The notes under the pieces were generated by a model. That model was not told where the DNA came from. It saw only the letters and a list, made by a program, of their open reading frames with translations, and did not search any database. Of a DNA stretch of 64,000 bases, positions 57,036 through 64,000 are shown piece by piece. Positions within the stretch are counted from its first letter, which is position 1, and every line of letters starts with the position of its first letter. A program made the position numbers and the translations under genes. Origin of the DNA: Astragalus membranaceus (Eukaryota > Streptophyta > Magnoliopsida > Fabales > Fabaceae); contig CM076849.1 in the NCBI GenBank assembly GCA_039519185.1, positions 68,318,784-68,382,783 of the forward strand. Direction: 5' to 3'.

Positions 57036-58155
57036 TAATGAAGTTTTTCTTACTCCCTCTTCTTTTTTAATTGTTCTTTCAATTATTATAAACCATAGGA
57101 AGAGTTCATAATATATTCGTACTATTTAGCATTGCTGTTAAGAGAATTGGATTATAAACCATAGGAAGAATTCATAATATATTCGGTTCATTATGCATAA
57201 GGGTGAAATCAATTGAGCTCGTTCCCAATGCTCTTAAATCAAAAACACACTAAACATTTTATTGCTTTATTATTTTAATTTATTGTCAAACAAATCCAAT
57301 TCAGTCCCTATTCAATCTAGTAATTAATCTATTAAATTGATAATTAATTACAATCCATGAGTTCGACACTCGGTCTTACCGATTTTATTACTTCTAACGA
57401 TACACTTGTCGTGATCCTATTACAAACACCACTATTGTAGAAGATGATACACTAGGGACTAATGTGTCCCAAAAATACAGGGACTAAAATGTCCCTTTTT
57501 TTAAAGAATTAAGAAAAGTTTAATGAAAGACTAATTTAGGCAAAAATTTGAGCTTCGGCGTCACTTGGGAAGTTAACATGCTACGTAGGCAACGTTAATT
57601 CCCTCATTGACAATCACCAATGACCTATGACCACGGCCAAGATTATTTCTACTTTGGATGGACAGTGGAACTAAATTGTCCCTTTCTGAAAATTTCAAGG
57701 ACTAATGTGTCCTAAAAAATTGTCAGGAATTAAAGTGTCCCGCCAAGAAATTGTAAAGGACGAAATTCGACCTTTATACTTTTTATCTTATACCCAAAAT
57801 TTTCTTGAATCAAGGACAGTTTATAATTTTAGGGGGTTGCTTGTTTAGTTAAGAAGGGGATAGGAGGAAATTTATTGTAGGAGATGACTTAATTTACTTG
57901 TATATACTTTATATCTTTTATTTATAGTGTAGTACATATGAGGATATTTAAATGATTTTATTTTTGTTACCGGGTGGCTTTAGTGTCGAGAGGGGGTGAA
58001 TTGAGACTTTAGAAACCTTTTCCACTTTATACGATTTTAATTGATTTATCACAAAATTAAGGGAGGAAGTGATAAATAAAATTAACAGAACAAAATTCAT
58101 ACCGTTTCAATCACCTCCCGGTAATCTGCTCTAATCCCCACGATGGGCTAATCAA

Positions 58156-58440
58156 CCCGTTTGGATCGGCTTATTTGCGCTTATTTACTGGCATAAGTAC
58201 TTGTGAGACTGTTTGGGAGAGCTTATAGAAACAACTTATGACATGTTCATAAGCTGTTTTCAGCTAATTTCCATAAGCTCCATCGGATGGCTTATGAAAA
58301 CAGCTTATAGCTTATAGAAAAAATAGTTTAACATTATTTTATCATTTATTATATAAACAGCTTATGCATAAGCGCTTATCAGCTTATATGATAAGCGCTT
58401 ATGCCATAAGCGCTTAATTAAGCTGTTTATCCAATCGGGC
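58156..58440. mobile_element. CTTATAG-rich MITE, unit D copy
   Basis: Same structure as in unit B; carries a CCATCGGATGG variant in place of CCATGGGATGG. Confidence 0.5.
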
Positions 58441-58764
58441 AGTCCACTCAATTTTTGATATCAGCTTGTTACTTAAGTATTGGTTGATCAGTGTCCTGCA
58501 GTTAGTCGATTATGCGTGATCTGTTTCTTAGTACTAAAGATTCCTAACTTCAAATCAGTTAGGTTTATGATCTTAATCAATTTAGAGCCCTCAAGTATAG
58601 ATTCCAAACCTGAAGTGTTCTACAAACAAGTCCTCAATGGTTGACACTGATAATCTCACACAAATTAAAAGGCAACGAAGAAGCCTTTTAAAATTTATTC
58701 AACAAGTTCCAAAAACTGAATAGATGTTCATACAAAAACTAACGGAAAAATACAGCAAGTGAAT

Positions 58765-59043
58765 TTAAACATGTTTCCAAGGTCTTTCTGCTAGACTTAC
58801 ACATTCTTTGTGTCTATAACAATCAACAAGATGATCAATGGTTAATCCTGCAGCTTGCATAAAAGAATAAACTATCACTGGACCTAAAAATTGAAAGCCA
58901 CGCTTTATTAAATCCTTGCTTATGGCCACTGCTTTTGGTGTCCTTAGTGGAACATCTCTTGAGTATCTGTGTTTGTTAATCACTGGTTTGTGTTTTACAT
59001 AACCCCATATATAGCTACTGAATGATCCACATTCCCTCACAAT
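58765..59043 (-). pseudogene. Tag-family terminal exon, copy 4 (unit D)
   Basis: Open 92-codon exon with acceptor, zinc-ligand motif and stop intact. It differs from copy 2 by Asn to Lys (YVKHKP), a change shared with copy 5. The shared change suggests units D and E are closest relatives. Confidence 0.82.
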
Positions 59044-59864
59044 CTGTAGACAATTAATCAACCAACTTAGTCTAAAAGCAAAAATACGATCAGAAAGCAG
59101 ATTTTATATTTTTTTTAACTATAGATTATAATTATTTAAAAAGTTGAAACAAATAGATAGAAGATCCAGAAAAATTATTTTCTTATAAAATAATACTCTC
59201 TATAGTCTTTTTTACTTATCGATTTCTAAGAAGAAATTTGTATCTTCTTATCTGTTGTTTAGATAGTTTAAGATTACATTAGTTATTTGTTTCTCAATTA
59301 TACCTTTAAATTTTTATTGAAAAGAGGAAAGTAAGTGTAACGGATATTAAATAGTCAATGATATCATACGAAAAATGTTAAGTATGGCTCAGTGGCGGAT
59401 CCAGAAAATTTCATTCATGGGGGCAAGAAAATAAATTATTTATAAATTGCATAGAATAAAAATAAGATAAGTTTTTACAAAATATATAATCACATGTGTG
59501 ACCAAACAACACCAAAAAAGATATCCAAACTTCCACAAACTTCCACAAATTAGGGTAGAATATGTGTGGGCTTTGAACCAAATATATTTGGACCTTGTAT
59601 AGTGGGGTCAAACATATTATTTTATTGTGGGCAAAATCAGTTTTATTGGGTAATTAGAAAATAATATTTTTTTTTGGTTTTCAGAATTAACGTATGGAAT
59701 GTAAATTCGGGAAAATCCAAAAATTATTTCAGGTTAGTGCGTTTTGGTAAGGGGTGGAGCGTGATGACTGGAACAAAGATTTCGAGGAAGAGAATATGGG
59801 AACATAGCACAATTCTGTGAGCAAGATTGAAGAGGGGATTGGGGAAGGTCGGATCATCTTCATA

Positions 59865-60460
59865 AGGGTGTGTTTGAGGTGAAAGAGGGAAGAGAGAGTA
59901 AGAGAAGAGAGAACAAGGGAAGAGAGAGTGATCCTCTCACATTTTGTTGAGGGGAGAAATGAGAGAGAGAGAGAGAGAGAGATGATTGTTTTAGTGCTTT
60001 TTGCAATCTCTCCAATTGTGGGAAGAAAGGGAGGAGAATAATTATTCTTTTACTATTTTACCCTCACTTGATCACCCCAATTTCTTAATTCTTTTCATTA
60101 TTTAATTAAATTAAATAACTAAAATAAATATTTATCTAATTAAATTAAATAATTAAAATAATTATTTAGCTAACTAAAATAAATATTTAGCTAGTTTAAT
60201 TAAATAATTAAAATAACTATTTAGTTAATTAAATTAAAAAATTAAATCAAACTCATAGGGGTTTTTTATCCTTTCAAAAGTAGTATTCTTCTCTCTTCTC
60301 TCTTTCGCTCCAACCAAACCAAGAGATACAACTCTCTCTTCCCTATTTCTCTTCTCTTTCCCTTAAACCAAACAACACCCATAATCTACTCTATTTCTCA
60401 ACTCTTTCTCTCTTCGCTTAGTCTATCTTCTCTCTTTCTCTTCTAATCCAAACACACCCT
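59865..60460. mobile_element. AGGGTGTG MITE, unit E
   Basis: Complete, 596 bp, only about 11 GA repeats (59961-59982). Confidence 0.65.
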
Positions 60461-61579
60461 TAATGAAGTTTTTCTTACTCCCTCTTCTTTTTTGATTGTT
60501 CTTTCAATTATTATAAACCATAGGAAGAGTTCATAATATATTCGTACTATTTAGCATTGCTGTTAAGAGAATTTGATTATAAACCAAAGGAAGAATTCAT
60601 AATATATCGGTTCATTATGCATAAGGGTGAAATCAATTGAGCTCGTTCCCAATGCTCTTAAATCAAAAACACACTAAACATTTTATTGCTTTATTATTTT
60701 AATTTATTGTCAAACAAATCCAATTCAGTCCCTATTCAATCTAGTAATTAATCTATTAAATTGATAATTAATTACAATCCATGAGTTCGACACTCGGTCT
60801 TACCGATTTTATTACTTCTAACGATACACTTGTCGTGATCCTATTACAAACACCACTATTGTAGAAGATGATACACTAGGGACTAATGTGTCCCAAAAAT
60901 ACAGGGACTAAAATGTCCCTTTTTTTAAAGAATTAAGAAAAGTTTAATGAAAGACTAATTTAGGCAAAAATTTGAGCTTCGGCGTCACTTGGGAAGTTAA
61001 CATGCTACGTAGGCAACGTTAATTCCCTCATTGACAATCACCAATGACCTATGACCACGGCCAAGATTATTTCTACTTTGGATGGACAGAGGAACTAAAT
61101 TGTCCCTTTCTGAAAATTTCAAGGACTAATGTGTCCTAAAAAATTGTCAGGAATTAAAGTGTCCCGCCAAGAAATTGTAAAGGACGAAATTCGACCTTTA
61201 TACTTTTTATCTTATACCCAAAATTTTCTTGAATCAAGGACAGTTTATAATTTTAGGGGGTTGCTTGTTTAGTTAAGAAGGGGATAGGAGGAAATTTATT
61301 GTAGGAGATGACTTAATTTACTTGTATATACTTTATATCTTTTATTTATAGTGTAGTACATATGAGGATATTTAAATGATTTTATTTTTGTTACCGGGTG
61401 GCTTTAGTGTCGAGAGGGGGTGAATTGATACTTTAGAAACCTTTTCCACTTTATACGATTTTAATTGATTTATCACAAAATTAAGGGAGGAAGTGATAAA
61501 TAAAATTAACAGAACAAAATTCATACCGTTTCAATCACCTCCCGGTAATCTGCTCTAATCCCCACGATGGGCTAATCAA

Positions 61580-61861
61580 CCCGTTTGGATCGGCTTATTT
61601 GCGCTTATTTACTGGCATAAGTACTTGTGAGACTGTTTGGGAGAGCTTATAGAAACAACTTATGACATGTTCATAAGCTGTTTTCAGCTAATTTCCATAA
61701 GCTCCATGGGATGGCTTATGAAAACAGCTTATAGCTAGAAAAAATAGTTTAACATTATTTTATCATTTATTATATAAACAGCTTATGCATAAGCGCTTAT
61801 CAGCTTATATGATAAGCGCTTATGCCATAAGCGCTTAATTAAGCTGTTTATCCAATCGGGC
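61580..61861. mobile_element. CTTATAG-rich MITE, unit E copy
   Basis: Slightly shorter: one CTTATAGCTTATAG repeat is reduced to CTTATAGCTAG. Confidence 0.5.
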
Positions 61862-62185
61862 AGTCCACTCAATTTTTGATATCAGCTTGTTACTTAAGTA
61901 TTGGTTGATCAGTGTCCTGCAGTTAGTCGATTATGCGTGATCTGTTTCTTAGTACTAAAGATTCCTAACTTCAAATCAGTTAGGTTTATGATCTTAATCA
62001 ATTTAGAGCCCTCAAGTATAGATTCCAAACCTGAAGTGTTCTACAAACAAGTCCTCAATGGTTGACACTGATAATCTCACACAAATTAAAAGGCAACGAA
62101 GAAGCCTTTTAAAATTTATTCAACAAGTTCCAAAAACTGAATAGATGTTCATACAAAAACTAACGGAAAAATACAGCAAGTGAAT

Positions 62186-62464
62186 TTAAACATGTTTCCA
62201 AGGTCTTTCTGCTAGACTTACACATTCTTTGTGTCTATAACAATCAACAAGATGATCAATGGTTAATCCTGCAGCTTGCATAAAAGAATAAACTATCACT
62301 GGACCTAAAAATTGAAAGCCACGCTTTATTAAATCCTTGCTTATGGCCACTGCTTTTGGTGTCCTTAGTGGAACATCTCTTGAGTATCTGTGTTTGTTAA
62401 TCACTGGTTTGTGTTTTACATAACCACATATATAGCTACTGAATGATCCACATTCCCTCACAAT
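62186..62464 (-). pseudogene. Tag-family terminal exon, copy 5 (unit E)
   Basis: Open 92-codon exon with acceptor and stop intact. It has YVKHKP like copy 4 and also Trp to Cys in the conserved YIWGYV motif (YICGYV), a position that is aromatic in the family. If used, this exon would probably give an impaired enzyme. It is the copy nearest to any upstream exons beyond 64000. Confidence 0.82.
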
Positions 62465-63285
62465 CTGTAGACAATTAATCAACCAACTTAGTCTAAAAGC
62501 AAAAATATGATCAGAAAGCAGATTTTATATTTTTTTTAACTATAGATTATAATTATTTAAAAAGTTGAAACAAATAGATAGAAGATCCAGAAAAATTATT
62601 TTCTTATAAAATAATACTCTCTATAGTCTTTTTTACTTATCGATTTCTAAGAAGAAATTTGTATTTTCTTATCTGTTGTTTAGATAGTTTAAGATTACAT
62701 TAGTTATTTGTTTCTCAATTATACCTTTAAATATTTATTGAAAAGAGGAAAGTAAGTGTAACGGATATTAAATAGTCAATGATATCATACGAAAAATGTT
62801 AAGTATGGCTCAGTGGCGGATCCAGAAAATTTCATTCATGGGGGCAAGAAAATAAATTATTTATAAATTGCATAGAATAAAAATAAGATAAGTTTTTACA
62901 AAATATATAATCACATGTGTGACCAAACAACACCAAAAAAGATATCCAAACTTCCACAAACTTCCACAAATTAGAGTAGAATATGTGTGGGCTTTGAACC
63001 AAATATATTTGGACCTTGTATAGTGGGGTCAAACATATTATTTTATTGTGGGCAAAATCAGTTTTATTGGGTAATTAGAAAATAATATTTTTTTTTGGTT
63101 TTCAGAATTAACGTATGGAATGTAAATTCGGGAAAATCCAAAAATTATTTCAGGTTAGTGCGTTTTGGTAAGGGGTGGAGCGTGATGACTGGAACAAAGA
63201 TTTCGAGGAAGAGAATATGGGAACATAGCACAATTCTGTGAGCAAGATTGAAGAGGGGATTGGGGAAGGTCGGATCATCTTCATA

Positions 63286-63885
63286 AGGGTGTGTTTGAGG
63301 TGAAAGAGGGAAGAGAGAGTAAGAGAAGAGAGAACAAGGGAAGAGAGAGTGATCCTCTCACATTTTGTTGAGGGGAGAAATGAGAGAGAGAGAGAGAGAG
63401 AGAGAGATGATTGTTTTAGTGCTTTTTGCAATCTCTCCAATTGTGGGAAGAAAGGGAGGAGAATAATTATTCTTTTACTATTTTACTCTCACTTGATCAC
63501 CCCAATTTCTTAATTCTTTTCATTATTTAATTAAATTAAATAACTAAAATAAATATTTATCTAATTAAATTAAATAATTAAAATAATTATTTAGCTAACT
63601 AAAATAAATATTTAGCTAGTTTAATTAAATAATTAAAATAACTATTTAGTTAATTAAATTAAAAAATTAAATCAAACTCATAGGGGTTTTTTGTCCTTTC
63701 AAAAGTAGTATTCTTCTCTCTTCTCTCTTTCGCTCCAACCAAACCAAGAGATACAACTCTCTCTTCCCTATTTCTCTTCTCTTTCCCTTAAACCAAACAA
63801 CACCCATAATCTACTCTATTTCTCAACTCTTTCTCTCTTCGCTTAGTCTATCTTCTCTCTTTCTCTTCTAATCCAAACACACCCT
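63286..63885. mobile_element. AGGGTGTG MITE, unit F
   Basis: Complete, 600 bp, about 13 GA repeats (63382-63407). Unit F then runs out of the window. Confidence 0.65.
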
Positions 63886-64000
63886 TAATGAAGTTTTTCT
63901 TACTCCCTCTTCTTTTTTGATTGTTCTTTCAATTATTATAAACCATAGGAAGAGTTCATAATATATTCGTACTATTTAGCATTGCTGTTAAGAGAATTTG

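Larger units (their letters stand above)
42698..64000. repeat. Tandem array, period about 3.4 kb, at least five units
   Basis: Units start at a TTCAGAATTA(C/A)CGTATGGA marker at 42698, 49385, 52780, 56239, 59680 and 63101. Spacings B to F are 3395, 3459, 3441 and 3421 bp. Unit A measures about 3260 bp once the retroelement at 44881-48302 and one TSD copy are removed. Order in each unit: GA-rich MITE, CT-rich arm, unique DNA with GTGTCCC words, CTTATAG MITE, Tag 3' UTR and terminal exon, intron-like AT DNA, GGCGGATCCAG relic. Units B to F are very similar (about 97-99% by eye); A is more divergent. The array continues past the window. Confidence 0.93.

Noticed and set aside
49116..63032. 66-codon minus-strand frame repeated in most units (MTPLYKVQIY...)
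   Set aside because: AT-rich transposon relic, altered in unit D, with no recognisable domain.

Overview
This is nuclear DNA from a flowering plant, most likely a papilionoid legume (the clade is inferred from overall repeat character and was not tested). The window is AT-rich and crowded with nested plant transposable elements. It holds one clearly intact host gene, an intronless plant PI 4-kinase gamma coding region at 19590-21500 (+). No bacterial or organellar genes are seen.

Left part (1-19000). A decayed Ty3/gypsy chromovirus (Tekay-like) runs from the window edge to about 4834 and abuts an LTR fragment of a different but related family (4835-6606). Then come a CT/GA-rich MITE carrying a nested Mutator-type MITE with a 9-bp target-site duplication (TSD), and a non-autonomous Helitron (7751-11072) whose 5' end is present three times. 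These are followed by minisatellites, a roughly 450-bp x3 tandem repeat, a hAT element with an 8-bp TSD (14600-15425), two SINE-like copies, a Stowaway-like MITE and a Tourist-like MITE.

Middle (19000-38300). The kinase gene is followed by a 1.2-kb fold-back Mutator-like element (23691-24890). Next is a very young gag-only copia derivative with apparently identical LTRs (26308-29052, minus strand, TSD GCTAG). A complete but frameshifted 8.3-kb Tekay element with a C-terminal chromodomain follows (29918-38260, TSD AAAAA).

Right part (38300-64000). Two fold-back/Mutator-like elements and a transposase remnant precede a tandem array with a period near 3.4 kb, from about 42698 to beyond the window. 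Each of the five units with a complete 3' half carries, on the minus strand, the terminal exon of a DNA-3-methyladenine glycosylase I (Tag family) gene with splice acceptor, zinc-ligand His/Cys, stop codon and poly(A) signal. Upstream exons are absent and, if they exist, should lie beyond 64000. The first unit is split by a 3.4-kb gag-only Ty3/gypsy element (44881-48302, TSD GATTC) that carries its own 117-bp satellite.

The most notable structures are the array of repeated Tag terminal exons and the family-specific GC-rich palindromic cassettes at one equivalent site inside three related LTRs. The multi-headed Helitron and the two internally deleted gag-only retroelements come next. Percent identities and subfamily assignments are judged by eye.
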